Below are positions 17,699 through 27,002 of a stretch of DNA of 64,000 bases, piece by piece. The DNA is from JABMNT01 sp048262255 (GTDB lineage Bacteria; Pseudomonadota; Alphaproteobacteria; Rhodospirillales; Casp-alpha2), in contig JBLXFH010000001.1 in NCBI GenBank assembly GCA_048262255.1, positions 310,001-374,000 on the forward strand, written 5' to 3'. Position 1 is the first letter of the stretch. Each line of letters starts with the position of its first letter. The notes under the pieces are model-generated. The model saw only the letters and a program-made list of their open reading frames with translations, searched no databases and had not been told where the DNA came from. A program made the position numbers and the translations under genes.

Positions 17699-18255
17699 TA
17701 TCCGTTACAGATATCGTTCGCGCCCTTTATGGGGCCTGGCGATTGGCGCTTTTTGACCCAAAAGGCCATACCTTTTTCGACATATCGACGGCCGGCTTCT
17801 GGCGATCCTTCCAGGCCGCGCTAGTTATCGCGCCGTTATTTATCCTGCTGATCATCGGGCGTTATGTGGCAGACCAGATTGAAACCCCGTTCGCCCGCTA
17901 TCTCCCTGTCGAGCTCTCTGCCTATACATTGTCCTGGCTGGTTTTCCCGGTAGTTACGGAATGGCTGACCCGGACACTTGGCTGCCGCGACCGGTTTATC
18001 GGTTTTATCATCGCCTATAACTGGGCGATGGTCCCCCAATATCTGATTTTTAGCGTTGTCATTCTGCTGGGATTAACCGGCTTGATCCCGGCCGACACCG
18101 CCGACGGCATTGCCCTGATTCTACTGATCTGGACCTTTGTGTTTAACGGCTTTATCTGCAAAACGGCTTTGGATGTTCCCGTCTCCACGGCGGCGGGCGT
18201 TGTATTTCTGGACTTTCTGCTGGGCCTGACACTGGACCTGGTGATTACCGGCTAA
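17695..18255 (+). CDS. Hypothetical integral membrane protein (possible Yip1-like)
   Basis: A 186-aa protein with about five hydrophobic helices (roughly residues 38-57, 75-92, 100-125, 132-155 and 160-182). It has no catalytic motif I recognise. The layout, with an amphipathic N-terminus (ALYGAWRLALFDPKGHTFF) then clustered helices, recalls Yip1-type membrane proteins, but the similarity is only general. Translation is coupled to dapE through the 4-base overlap. It converges with the 18252-18602 gene, the two stops interlocking in CTAA. Confidence 0.6.
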   Translation: MISVTDIVRALYGAWRLALFDPKGHTFFDISTAGFWRSFQAALVIAPLFILLIIGRYVADQIETPFARYLPVELSAYTLSWLVFPVVTEWLTRTLGCRDRFIGFIIAYNWAMVPQYLIFSVVILLGLTGLIPADTADGIALILLIWTFVFNGFICKTALDVPVSTAAGVVFLDFLLGLTLDLVITG

Positions 18256-18602
18256 ATATCTTTTCCCGGCGAAGGGTCGACGCCAATCACATCCATCAAC
18301 GGCTGAATAAATTCGTTCCAATCAAACCAATGGGCAAATGCCGCCATCCCGATCAACAACAGCAGGTTTGGAGAGGTGATCAGTCCCACTGCGGCCAGGA
18401 TCAATCCGACGAAGCCCCAAATGGCCTGCCCAAAAAAGAGGGCCAGAATAGAGAACAAAAAACCAAGCGGAACAAAGATAACGCCAATTGTGAAAATGCC
18501 GAGAAGTCCGAAAGCCACGGCAAACCAACCCATAACCGGCTGTTTTTCGGGTCTTGGCGCGCCATTCTGGCCGGGGTTCAAACTCAATTTCATTTCACTC
18601 AT
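18252..18602 (-). CDS. Small hypothetical membrane protein
   Basis: A 116-aa protein with a polar N-terminal tail of about 20 residues (MSEMKLSLNPGQNGAPRPEK) and three hydrophobic segments (about 24-45, 47-66 and 70-92), rich in Gly, Leu and Phe. No family is recognised. ATG at 18602. The 3' end overlaps the convergent membrane gene by 4 bp. It lies downstream of truA on the same strand with 51 bp between them. Confidence 0.6.
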   Translation of the reverse strand: MSEMKLSLNPGQNGAPRPEKQPVMGWFAVAFGLLGIFTIGVIFVPLGFLFSILALFFGQAIWGFVGLILAAVGLITSPNLLLLIGMAAFAHWFDWNEFIQPLMDVIGVDPSPGKDI

Positions 18603-18653
18603 GGCTCATATTATCCGGTTGTTGACAGGGCTGCAATGCGAACCGCCGGCCCC

Positions 18654-19391
18654 TCAGTAAACCACATTGATTAAATAGAGGCCGTCCGCTGGGACGGTCG
18701 GACCTCCTGCACGGCGGTCTTTGGCATCAAGCGCCTTCTTTAAATCGTCTTTTGTCCACTTGCCCTCACCGACCCATTTCAACGATCCAACCATATTGCG
18801 AACCTGATGATAGAGAAATGAACGGGCCCGCGCATAAATCCGAATGTCGCCGCCGTCCCATTTCACATTCAGTTCATCCAGGGTTTTGACCGGCGACTTC
18901 GCCTGACAGGCGGTCGCCCGAAAGGACGAAAAATCATGGTTGCCGAGCAAAACTTCTGCGGCGTCCTGCATTCTCTCCGGATCAAGGGGCGACGGCACCC
19001 ACCAGCTCAACCCCCGATCCACTGTCAGCGGCGGGCGGCGGTTCGTAATCCGGTAGACATAAGCGCGTTCCTTTGCCGAAAAGCGGGCATGAAATTCCTC
19101 ATCAACCTCTTCGACAGACAGAATAACAATGGGATGCGGACGCAATTGTGCGTTCAGGGCATCGCGAATGCGCCCGGGCTCCCATTCCTTTTGCAGATCG
19201 AAATGAGCTGATTGGTTAAGCGCATGAACCCCCTTGTCGGTTCGTCCCGCGACAAAAATCGGCGTCTGTTCCCCGGAAAAACGGGCCACCGCTTCTTCCA
19301 TGAACTGCTGAACCGAGGGTCCGTTTTCCTGACGTTGCCAGCCGACAAACGGCCGCCCATCGTATTCGATTTTCAAATGATAGCGTACCAT
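18654..19391 (-). CDS. truA: tRNA pseudouridine(38-40) synthase
   Basis: A 245-aa enzyme that converts U38, U39 and U40 in the anticodon stem of many tRNAs to pseudouridine. The catalytic Asp is D52 in AGRTDKGVHALNQSAHFD, and the N-terminus MVRYHLKIEYDGRPFVGWQR is the usual TruA start. I therefore choose ATG 19391 rather than an in-frame site 20 codons upstream whose extra residues do not fit. It heads a minus-strand unit and is divergent from the 19545 gene. Confidence 0.95.
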   Translation of the reverse strand: MVRYHLKIEYDGRPFVGWQRQENGPSVQQFMEEAVARFSGEQTPIFVAGRTDKGVHALNQSAHFDLQKEWEPGRIRDALNAQLRPHPIVILSVEEVDEEFHARFSAKERAYVYRITNRRPPLTVDRGLSWWVPSPLDPERMQDAAEVLLGNHDFSSFRATACQAKSPVKTLDELNVKWDGGDIRIYARARSFLYHQVRNMVGSLKWVGEGKWTKDDLKKALDAKDRRAGGPTVPADGLYLINVVY

Positions 19392-19544
19392 TGCTCCTTG
19401 TATCGCGTGTTGGCGGACGGATCGACCCCAAAATACCGCATTTCCGTTCACATGTTGTCACACGTCGTGAGGGACATCCCCTTGGTATTTTTTTCAATTC
19501 TGTTAGGTTGAATGTCTATTTTGTAAATTTATTGTGAATTCTAC

Positions 19545-20579
19545 ATGTCAAACAAAAATGATATTCAGGATGTTGATCGCGATTCATTGCACGTTTTGCC
19601 CTTAAGCATGCTGCCTTTGAAGACGCCTGCACTGCGACGCGCCCGTCTTATCAAGAACGTTCGCCTGAAAAGTGTTGTCGAATTGTTTGTCGATGAGAGT
19701 ACAGGAAGCGGCCAGTTGGACATCGAAGATCTGGCCAAGGAATTTGGTTGGGATACCGCCGAGCCGCCTGAAGATTTAATTATGATGCGCCAGCTCGGAT
19801 TTCTCCCCAGCTATGATGTTTACAGCTTGAGAATCAATCTGAGAGAACTGGGCATTGATATTGAAAATGTCGACGACCTGAAACTTTCCGGGGCCAAGAA
19901 CAAGGAACTCACATCCTACATGACGGATTTCACCCGTCCACTGATCAATCATATTTACGGCAGCGATGAAATGGAAATCGAAAATTTCCAGGACGTTGTT
20001 AAGCTGTTCCGCGACCCCGACATCAAAAAAGCGCTCGGAAAAATCCAGCTGATGTCGGAAAAACTTGAAATTAAACCCGACGAGATTCCCAAATTCATGG
20101 AGGATTACGGCGACATCTTTCTGTCGCTGTCCTATTACCGGCAATGCTTGGATTCCATTGAACCCATTATCACGGAATTTCTGGAAGCCATGGATGAATT
20201 GCGCGGTAATTATCAGTTCAAGACCGACCAGAACCTGATGGCGACCATGGACATGATTGAAGCTACCATCAACGAACGGATGGCAGCGGTGACCGGACGG
20301 TTTGAAAACTTCGAGCGCGGCACCAAACATATGTGGGATAAAATCTCGGCGGAACGCTTCCGCAAGGTGGAAACCCTGATCTCCAGTTACCACACGACCA
20401 TCGGCGGCGTGCTTTGCGCTTTGAGTGTGAAAATGGATGCCTGGGCCCGTCTGTTCCCGAACAAAAATTCCGGTGGCCCCGGCCGACGCGCCGAGTTCAT
20501 CATGTCGGAAATGAAGCAGGGTATTGATAATATCATCAAGTTCGATGACAAGGCACCAATGCTGTCCATCCTCGAATAA
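19545..20579 (+). CDS. Conserved hypothetical protein, helical
   Basis: A 344-aa protein of unknown function without signal peptide or membrane helix. It is acidic and largely helical; segments such as IENFQDVVKLFRDPDIKKAL and MDELRGNYQFKTDQNLMATM look amphipathic. The C-terminus (RAEFIMSEMKQGIDNIIKFD) is also helical. No catalytic or binding motif is seen. It lies between truA and fmt, which are often adjacent in relatives, so it may be a lineage-specific insertion between them (inference). Its stop is 2 bp from the stop of fmt on the other strand. Confidence 0.7.
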   Translation: MSNKNDIQDVDRDSLHVLPLSMLPLKTPALRRARLIKNVRLKSVVELFVDESTGSGQLDIEDLAKEFGWDTAEPPEDLIMMRQLGFLPSYDVYSLRINLRELGIDIENVDDLKLSGAKNKELTSYMTDFTRPLINHIYGSDEMEIENFQDVVKLFRDPDIKKALGKIQLMSEKLEIKPDEIPKFMEDYGDIFLSLSYYRQCLDSIEPIITEFLEAMDELRGNYQFKTDQNLMATMDMIEATINERMAAVTGRFENFERGTKHMWDKISAERFRKVETLISSYHTTIGGVLCALSVKMDAWARLFPNKNSGGPGRRAEFIMSEMKQGIDNIIKFDDKAPMLSILE

Positions 20580-20581
20580 CC

Positions 20582-21514
20582 CTATCCGCCGAACCGCATC
20601 CCTTTTTCGATTTTATACCCCCGTAAAACATCCGCAGCCAACGCCCGCTTTTTTCCAGGGCGCTGCAGTTCCAGAATTTGCACAGCTCCGCTCCCACAGG
20701 CAACGGTCAGGGCATCATCCAGAACAGTCCCCGGCAAGGCATCGCCTACACCTTCCACCACGCGCACCTGAAACACCTTGATGCGCTCGTTCGCATACTC
20801 GAACCAGACCCCCGGCCACGGCGTAAAAGCGCGCACCAGCCGGTCAATCTCGACGGCCGGACGTGACCAGTCAATGCGCCCTTCCGCCTTGTCCAGCTTG
20901 GCCGCATAAGTCACACCGTCAGCCGGTTGAGGGCGGGGTTGAATGTCCCCAACCAATAATTTGGCAAGAATATCAACAATCAGTTCGGCCCCCATTTCCG
21001 ATAACCGATCATGCAGGACAGAAGCCGTGATACCCCGTTCCAGTGCCATTTCACGAACCGCCAGCATGTCTCCCGTATCCAGTCCTTCATCCATTTGCAT
21101 GATGGTCACACCCGAGACGGCATCGCCAGCCTGAATGGCGCGCTGGATGGGTGCCGCGCCACGCCAGCGCGGCAATAGTGAAGCATGAATGTTGATACAG
21201 CCCAGCCTTGGTGTGTCCAGCGCCGCCTTTGGCAAGATCAAACCGTAAGCAACAACCACTGCCACGTCGGCATCCAGAGCCGCAAAATCAGCCAGCACAT
21301 TGTCTGACTTGAAGCGGGTGGGGGTGCGCACTTGGAGCCCATGGGCTTCCGCATAGGCCTGCACCGGGCTGGGGCGCTCCTTCTGTCCGCGGCCAGCCGG
21401 GCGGGGCGGCTGTGAATAAACGCAGGCGATGTCATGGCCGGCCGCCATCAGCTGTTGCAACACCGGCACTGAAAAATCCGGAGTGCCCATAAAGATGAGA
21501 CGCAGCGGCTTCAT
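20582..21514 (-). CDS. fmt: Methionyl-tRNA formyltransferase
   Basis: A 310-aa enzyme that formylates initiator Met-tRNA using 10-formyl-tetrahydrofolate. The formyltransferase domain starts LRLIFMGTPDFSVPVLQQL and contains the catalytic NIHASLLPRWRGAAPIQRAI with the Asn-His pair, then VTIMQMDEGLDTGDML. A C-terminal tRNA-binding domain (about 205-310) is complete. Its ATG directly abuts the TAA of def, so the two are co-translated, as in most bacteria. Confidence 0.97.
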   Translation of the reverse strand: MKPLRLIFMGTPDFSVPVLQQLMAAGHDIACVYSQPPRPAGRGQKERPSPVQAYAEAHGLQVRTPTRFKSDNVLADFAALDADVAVVVAYGLILPKAALDTPRLGCINIHASLLPRWRGAAPIQRAIQAGDAVSGVTIMQMDEGLDTGDMLAVREMALERGITASVLHDRLSEMGAELIVDILAKLLVGDIQPRPQPADGVTYAAKLDKAEGRIDWSRPAVEIDRLVRAFTPWPGVWFEYANERIKVFQVRVVEGVGDALPGTVLDDALTVACGSGAVQILELQRPGKKRALAADVLRGYKIEKGMRFGG

Positions 21515-22051
21515 TTATGCGGATTTACGCTGGTCTTGCTTTTTGAGTTTCGTCAACTTGCGCAGGATCATATTGCGCTTGAGCGCCGTAATGTGATCGA
21601 CAAACAAAATACCGTCGAGATGATCGATTTCATGCTGAATGCAGGTGGCCAACAGACCGTCTGCGTCTATTTCCTGAGTGGCGTTGTTTTCATCCAGATA
21701 ACGGACCCGGATGGAATCGGGGCGGTCCACTTCCGCATATTGATCGGGCAGAGACAAACAGCCTTCTTCATGAGTGCGGTCATCTTCGGAGACGGCAACA
21801 ATTTCCGGGTTCGCCATGCGCAGGGGGCTGGGTACGGATTTGCCGTCTGTTTCGTCATGCTGGACATCAACCACAATCACCCGCTTGCCTGAACCGACCT
21901 GTGGTGCAGCCAGGCCGATGCCCGGCGCGTCATACATTGTTTCCAGCATATCATCCATAAGCTGGCAAATGTCTTCATCGACCCGCTCAACCGGCTCGGC
22001 TTTGATTTTCAGGCGCGGATCGGGCGCGACGATGATTGGCAAAAGGGCCAT
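21515..22051 (-). CDS. def: Peptide deformylase
   Basis: A 178-aa iron/zinc hydrolase that removes the formyl group from new proteins. All three motifs are intact: GIGLAAPQ (residues 44-51), EGCLS with metal ligand C98, and QHEIDHLDG with H140, catalytic E141 and H144. Length and motifs place it in the active type I group. It precedes fmt, and the pair handle opposite ends of the formylation cycle. Confidence 0.97.
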   Translation of the reverse strand: MALLPIIVAPDPRLKIKAEPVERVDEDICQLMDDMLETMYDAPGIGLAAPQVGSGKRVIVVDVQHDETDGKSVPSPLRMANPEIVAVSEDDRTHEEGCLSLPDQYAEVDRPDSIRVRYLDENNATQEIDADGLLATCIQHEIDHLDGILFVDHITALKRNMILRKLTKLKKQDQRKSA

Positions 22052-22127
22052 GGTTCAATTTCCTTAATTCATATCCGCCCTCGACATAAGGTCCCTTGAG
22101 CATTCCGTCAAGCCGAACGGCCCTCTT

Positions 22128-23549
22128 TTAGCGACGCACACGCACCCGATAACGCACCTGCTGTTCGCCACCAGCGGCAACGGTAAGTGTCCAGATCGCC
22201 TGATTTCCATCCCGGTCCGGCGTCGAGGAGGCATTTTCGATGGTCCACTCGCCGTTCAGGTTTTCAACCAGTTTTACGGTCTCTTCGGTTGTGCCGCCGT
22301 TTTGCACCCGGATGTCATAGGCCGCCTCGAAGGTATTACGCCCCATTACGTCGCGTTTGAAATCCGTTTGTTTGCGCCGCACCGTGACATCAAACGCCTG
22401 GCCGGGACTCACCTTTGCCGTTTCACCCACGGCAAGGTCCTCCAGACGGTCTTCTCCTAAAAACTGCGACCGCCCCCCGGCATCATCACCATAGAGACGC
22501 AGCGTTCCCGCTGGTATCGGCTCACCTGAGCCCGTGACCCGATCGTTGGTCACCTCGATTTGAATGGCCGGATGGCTGGGCACATCGCCCGCGCCGTTTC
22601 GTCCATAAACATTTGGGTGTCCTTCGCTGATCAAAACCCGGTTCGCTGGCAGGGATTGATCCGACAGCAACGCGACCTGTTTGCTTTTGCCATCCGCCAG
22701 ATCAACCGTTGTGCTTAGGGTATAGAGATGGAAGCCTGCCAAGGCTTCCCGCGCCGGGGCGGCGGCGCCATCGGCCATGACCATGGCTTCCACTTTCATC
22801 AGGCGCGGCGCACTTTGCAGGACGCGTGGCACGGATATCTGTCGCACCTGTCCGGCCATCAATTGCATGTGGGCGGCTTTTAAATCCAGTCCGCTTTTAT
22901 TCACCAGCGTTGCCCGGCTTTGCAGATGAAGCCGTTTTGCCTCGGCCTTATAGGTGGCCACATGGTCGGCTTGCCAACTGAACCCGTGCGTTAAATAGTG
23001 CAGCCCCAAAGCCGGCGCGCTTTTCGCTGCCGCCTTGCCCAACACATGAAAAACCGGCTCCGAGCGCATGCCCCGGGGAAGTTCTGAAAACACCACCCGG
23101 CCCGGCATGACCGTTTCAATCCGCTCTCCGATTCGCACAATCAGATCAGGCTCGACAGCCAACACCATCCCTTCCCGCTCCGCCTCGGCACCGGTTGTCG
23201 GGTGCGTCCTGATAATTTTAATAGTCTTTCCCAGATGCGCTGCCAAAAGCTCCCTGTAGCTCATATTGGCTGGCAACAGGCTCTGCTCAAATGGTTGAAA
23301 TGCGCCGTCACTGACCACCTGAGCCGTCTCGGGCAACATCATCGGTGCCACGGAGGAAAATTCTAACTCATTGTTACCCTTTGATAATTCGCCCTTTCGC
23401 CGATCCCGGATCAAGGCCAGACCATTGCTGTATAGGGTTACGGACAAGTCGCTTCGGGTTTCCTCACCTATCATGCGTGTCTCGGCCCTGGCCGGAACTA
23501 CCGAGGCCCAGATGAGCAAACCGATAAGAGAAAGGGGATATATACGCAT
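22128..23549 (-). CDS. DUF4139 domain protein, exported
   Basis: A 473-aa secreted protein. The ATG at 23549 gives a clean signal peptide (MRIYPLSLIGLLIWASVVPA, cleavage near ARA-ET); a start further upstream would add 15 residues in front of it. The body is mostly beta (LSVTLYSNGLALIRDRRKGE, LYTLSTTVDLADGKSKQVAL, VKLVENLNGEWTIEN) and matches the DUF4139 layout, whose function is unknown. It should be periplasmic or surface bound. Divergent from rmuC across about 110 bp, so it is not part of the def-fmt unit although it lies 76 bp upstream of def. Confidence 0.75.
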   Translation of the reverse strand: MRIYPLSLIGLLIWASVVPARAETRMIGEETRSDLSVTLYSNGLALIRDRRKGELSKGNNELEFSSVAPMMLPETAQVVSDGAFQPFEQSLLPANMSYRELLAAHLGKTIKIIRTHPTTGAEAEREGMVLAVEPDLIVRIGERIETVMPGRVVFSELPRGMRSEPVFHVLGKAAAKSAPALGLHYLTHGFSWQADHVATYKAEAKRLHLQSRATLVNKSGLDLKAAHMQLMAGQVRQISVPRVLQSAPRLMKVEAMVMADGAAAPAREALAGFHLYTLSTTVDLADGKSKQVALLSDQSLPANRVLISEGHPNVYGRNGAGDVPSHPAIQIEVTNDRVTGSGEPIPAGTLRLYGDDAGGRSQFLGEDRLEDLAVGETAKVSPGQAFDVTVRRKQTDFKRDVMGRNTFEAAYDIRVQNGGTTEETVKLVENLNGEWTIENASSTPDRDGNQAIWTLTVAAGGEQQVRYRVRVRR

Positions 23550-23658
23550 AGGTGTCTCCTGCACTTCATTTCCACAAGTTTGCGTTTCCCACACCCTTGG
23601 GGCAAGTTTCTATTTTTCGAGGATGGCTAGGCTCCGATATGAATACGGCGGAATTGAG

Positions 23659-25161
23659 ATGTTAGTAGGAGGTCCAACATTGGGGATCGCGCTGTTAGGC
23701 GTTTTACTTGCCGTAACTGCGTGGCTGATTTTCAGCCTTATTGGTCTGAACAAAACCAGGCAAACCGCAAAAGACGATGCACAAGCCCATAGCGAAACCG
23801 TTGCAACACTCGAAGAAGCCATAAACCTTGCCCGAAACGAAATGCAGGAACTGCATTTGCAACGCGTTGGTCAGGAAAGCCAGATCACTCACCTTGACCA
23901 ACAGGTCAATCAACTGCAAATGGAACGAACAGACCTACATCTAAAAATTCAGGATTTGACCCAACAGAAGACCGAAGCTGAACGCCAACTCGCCATTTTA
24001 CGGACTGAACTGGACAAGGAACGCGAAGCCCATGCGGAGCGCATGAAAATTGTCGAAATGATGAAAGACGAAGCCATTAAGGCCGCCGAATCTGCAACAC
24101 TCGCCAGTGCGACAAAGCTCTCATCAAAACTGCTCGACGATCACAAACGCCAATCCGACGAAGCCAAGAAGAATTCGGAAGAGCGCGTCAAAAAAACAAC
24201 CGAGTCTCTGGTCAATCAAATCACCGAGGTCAGCAAAAACATCCATGCCCTCAATTCGGATGTGGCCAACAACCGCAACACCATGGACACCGTCATGCGC
24301 GCCCTGTCGAGCCCCGGTGGCGCGGGTCAGTATTCGGAAATCGGCCTGGAAAACACCCTGACTTCCTTCGGTTTGGTTAAAGGTCGCGACTTTGCCATGC
24401 AGCAACAGCTCGATTCCAACCGCCTTCGGCCCGACGCCATGGTTTTCCTGCCCGGTAACACCGTCTTGGTGATCGATAGCAAAGCCTCAAAATTTCTACT
24501 CGACCTGGCGGAAGCCGAAACGGAAGAGCAGGAAGCGGCAGCCTATGTCAAATTGGCAAAAACCATGAACAGCCATCTGAAATCCCTGTCCGATAAAAAT
24601 TACAAAGCGGAAGTGATTTCCGAATACCGTGCCTCGGGACGCGCTCAGGGAACGCCCCAGGTTTTCAGCATCATGTATCTACCCAACGAAGGGGCCATCG
24701 AGAAAGTCACCATTGCCGATCCGCAATTTCATAACAAGGCAACAAAGCTGCAAATCACTCTGGCGGGACCGGCGGCACTCAACTGCCTGATTGGCATGGC
24801 CCGGGTGCAACTGGATGTCGAGCGACAATCGGAGAATCAGGAGCGCATCGTTGAAGGCGCGCAAATGATCGTCGAAAGCATTGGCGTGGTGATCGAGAAA
24901 ACAATTGCCGTGGGCAAAGGCCTGAAACAGGCGTCAAAGAACTACAACTCCCTAACCGGCAGTATGAATTCGCGTCTGATACCGCGTGTACAGAAAATGG
25001 TTTCCTATGGCGTCCAGTCAAACCGCCACAAATCTGTTCCCAGCCACGTGCCGACCTTTTCCTTCACCGAGCATGAGCGGGGTGATCTGATTGAAGGCGA
25101 ATCGGAAGAAGTCCAGCAAGGCTCGTTCCTCACCGATCAAACGGATAAAGACGACGAATAA
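23659..25161 (+). CDS. rmuC: DNA recombination protein RmuC
   Basis: A 500-aa protein. From ATG 23659 it starts MLVGGPTLGIALLGVLLAVT, a membrane anchor, followed by a long coiled coil (about residues 35-210, rich in Gln, Glu and Lys) and the RmuC nuclease-like domain (about 225-440), with ENTLTSFGLVKGRDFAMQQQ and MVFLPGNTVLVIDSKASKF; the D-S-K part recalls PD-(D/E)XK folds. RmuC restrains inverted-repeat rearrangement. The frame is open far upstream and ATG 23623 is also possible, but its GAGG is too close to the codon. Ends 6 bp from recR on the other strand. Confidence 0.88.
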   Translation: MLVGGPTLGIALLGVLLAVTAWLIFSLIGLNKTRQTAKDDAQAHSETVATLEEAINLARNEMQELHLQRVGQESQITHLDQQVNQLQMERTDLHLKIQDLTQQKTEAERQLAILRTELDKEREAHAERMKIVEMMKDEAIKAAESATLASATKLSSKLLDDHKRQSDEAKKNSEERVKKTTESLVNQITEVSKNIHALNSDVANNRNTMDTVMRALSSPGGAGQYSEIGLENTLTSFGLVKGRDFAMQQQLDSNRLRPDAMVFLPGNTVLVIDSKASKFLLDLAEAETEEQEAAAYVKLAKTMNSHLKSLSDKNYKAEVISEYRASGRAQGTPQVFSIMYLPNEGAIEKVTIADPQFHNKATKLQITLAGPAALNCLIGMARVQLDVERQSENQERIVEGAQMIVESIGVVIEKTIAVGKGLKQASKNYNSLTGSMNSRLIPRVQKMVSYGVQSNRHKSVPSHVPTFSFTEHERGDLIEGESEEVQQGSFLTDQTDKDDE

Positions 25162-25167
25162 GCGCAC

Positions 25168-25761
25168 CTAAAGCGGGCCGCGGGCCTTCAAAGCGGCGCT
25201 CAGCGTGCCATCGTCCAGATAGTCAAGCTCGCCGCCCACCGGCACACCGTGCGCCAGACCGGAAACGGCGACACCCAGTTCTTCCAGCTTGTCGGCGATG
25301 TAATGGGCCGTGGTTTGCCCGTCGACCGTCGCGTTGGTCGCCAGAATCACCTCTTTGACGCCATTTTTCTGGGCCCGGTCCAGCAATTCCGGAATTTTCA
25401 GATCCTGCGGATTGATTCCGTCGAGCGCCGAAAGCGTCCCGCCCAGCACATGGTACTGACCCTTGAAGGCCGAGGTGCGTTCCAGCGCCCACAGGTCCGC
25501 CACATCTTCGACAACACAAAGGATGGTCGGATCGCGACGCGGATCATTGCACAGCTTGCAGGGATCGCGGGTATCAAGATTGCCGCAAACCGCGCAAGTC
25601 TTGATGGCGTCAGCCGCCTGCGTCATGGCTTTCGCCAGCGGTTGCATCAGGGTTTCCTTGCGTTTGAGCATAACCAGCACGGCGCGCCGGGCCGAGCGCG
25701 GACCCAGCCCCGGCAATTTGGCAAGCAGCGTGATCAGACGCTCGATATCTTCGGAGACCAT
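25168..25761 (-). CDS. recR: Recombination mediator RecR
   Basis: A 197-aa protein of the RecFOR pathway, loading RecA at single-strand gaps. A helix-hairpin-helix (LAKLPGLGPRSARRAVL) is followed by a four-cysteine zinc site (C56, C59, C68, C71), a Toprim domain (VVEDVADLWALERTSAFKG) and a C-terminal Walker-B-like region ending GVPVGGELDYLDDGTLSAAL. It lies 14 bp after the YbaB gene on the same strand, the usual ybaB-recR pair. Confidence 0.97.
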   Translation of the reverse strand: MVSEDIERLITLLAKLPGLGPRSARRAVLVMLKRKETLMQPLAKAMTQAADAIKTCAVCGNLDTRDPCKLCNDPRRDPTILCVVEDVADLWALERTSAFKGQYHVLGGTLSALDGINPQDLKIPELLDRAQKNGVKEVILATNATVDGQTTAHYIADKLEELGVAVSGLAHGVPVGGELDYLDDGTLSAALKARGPL

Positions 25762-25775
25762 AAGTTAATAACTGC

Positions 25776-26099
25776 TCAGAACGGCAACTTGAAACCTTCG
25801 GGGAGCGGCAGACCGCCGGTCAGTTCCGACATCTTTTCGCGCATCTGCTCCTCGACCTTGCCCTTGGCGTCGTTAAAGGCCGCCAGAATGAGGTCTTCCA
25901 GAACTTCTGCATCATCAGGATTTACCAGAGAGGGGTCGATTTTCAGTTTCTTGGCTTCGCCCTTGCCATTGAGGATCACCTGACACATACCTGCCGCCGA
26001 TTGCCCCGTGACTTCCACATGCTGCAGGTTGTCCTGCATCTCAGCCATTTTCGACTGCATTTCCTGAGCTTGTTTCATCATACTGGCAAGGTTCTTCAT
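25776..26099 (-). CDS. YbaB/EbfC nucleoid-associated protein
   Basis: A 107-aa DNA-binding protein of the YbaB/EbfC family. It has the family pattern MKQAQEMQSKMAEMQ, then VEVTGQSAAGMCQVILNGKG and an acidic-basic C-terminal helix (LVNPDDAEVLEDLILAAFND). These dimers coat DNA and influence nucleoid structure. In the common dnaX-ybaB-recR order dnaX is next; here a GST gene and an exonuclease gene on the other strand lie between, so this pair has lost contact with dnaX. Confidence 0.94.
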   Translation of the reverse strand: MKNLASMMKQAQEMQSKMAEMQDNLQHVEVTGQSAAGMCQVILNGKGEAKKLKIDPSLVNPDDAEVLEDLILAAFNDAKGKVEEQMREKMSELTGGLPLPEGFKLPF

Positions 26100-26165
26100 G
26101 TGGCTTCTTTCACTAAAACGAAATGGAACGTAGAATAGGCCTTATATAACACTGAAAGTCCCGTA

Positions 26166-27002
26166 ATGCAGCACCAAAACCTGTTTGTCTTCGATATCGA
26201 AACCGTTCCCGATACGGATGCCGTGCCCAATCTGACCGGCTTTGACGATCCCGACATCGAGGCCCGTCGCGCCGAACTGGAACGCTATCATCTCGACATC
26301 ACCGATGGCCGCAACGCCTTTCCGCGCCAGCCATTTCACAAAATTGTCGCCATCAGCTTCCTTGAAGCGGAAATCGAACATGGCGACGGCAAGGAAATTT
26401 ACTATCTGAAAGAGCTGCGCTCTGGCGGTGAGGCAGATTTTGACGAAAAGCAGTTGCTCACCGGCTTTTTCAAATATTTTGAGCGCATCCGCCCGCGCCT
26501 TGTCAGTTTCAATGGCCGGGGTTTCGATTTGCCGGTGCTCAAATACCGGGCAATGGCGCATGGAATCGCAGCGCCTTGGCTGCATCAGGCCGGTGATAAA
26601 TGGAATAGCTATTCCAGCCGCTACAGCGCCGACTGGCATTGTGATCTGATTGAGCAACTCTCCGATTACGGAGCCTCGGCCCGGGTGCGGCTGAACGAGG
26701 TCTGTTCGGTATTCGGCCTGCCTGGAAAATTTGGCGTCGACGGATCGAAAGTCTCAGAGATGATCGATCAGGGCAAGGTGCAGGACGTGCGCGATTATTG
26801 CGAAACCGATGTTCTGAACACCTATCTGGTTTACCTGCGCTTCATGATGCACCGGGGCGCCATCGATCTCGATGGGTATAACCGGGCTGTCGCCGACGTA
26901 ATCACAATGATTGAAGTCGAACGCGAAGCCCGCCCGCATTTAGGCGCGTTTCTGGAAGCCTGGGGGGAGGCGTCCAACAACCACTTTACGCTCGAGCCCT
27001 AA
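26166..27002 (+). CDS. Predicted 3'-5' exonuclease (PolB-like, DEDD)
   Basis: A 278-aa protein of the PolB-type exonuclease-like family (DNA_pol_B_exo2). The DEDD residues are visible: Exo I in FVFDIETVPDTDAV, Exo II in RLVSFNGRGFDLPVLKYR, and Exo III in DYCETDVLNTYLVYLRFM. It should degrade DNA 3' to 5' with two metals; the cellular role is not established. There is no polymerase domain. It lies between the YbaB and GST genes on the opposite strand from the recR-dnaX set and overlaps the GST gene by 4 bp at the stops. Confidence 0.85.
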   Translation: MQHQNLFVFDIETVPDTDAVPNLTGFDDPDIEARRAELERYHLDITDGRNAFPRQPFHKIVAISFLEAEIEHGDGKEIYYLKELRSGGEADFDEKQLLTGFFKYFERIRPRLVSFNGRGFDLPVLKYRAMAHGIAAPWLHQAGDKWNSYSSRYSADWHCDLIEQLSDYGASARVRLNEVCSVFGLPGKFGVDGSKVSEMIDQGKVQDVRDYCETDVLNTYLVYLRFMMHRGAIDLDGYNRAVADVITMIEVEREARPHLGAFLEAWGEASNNHFTLEP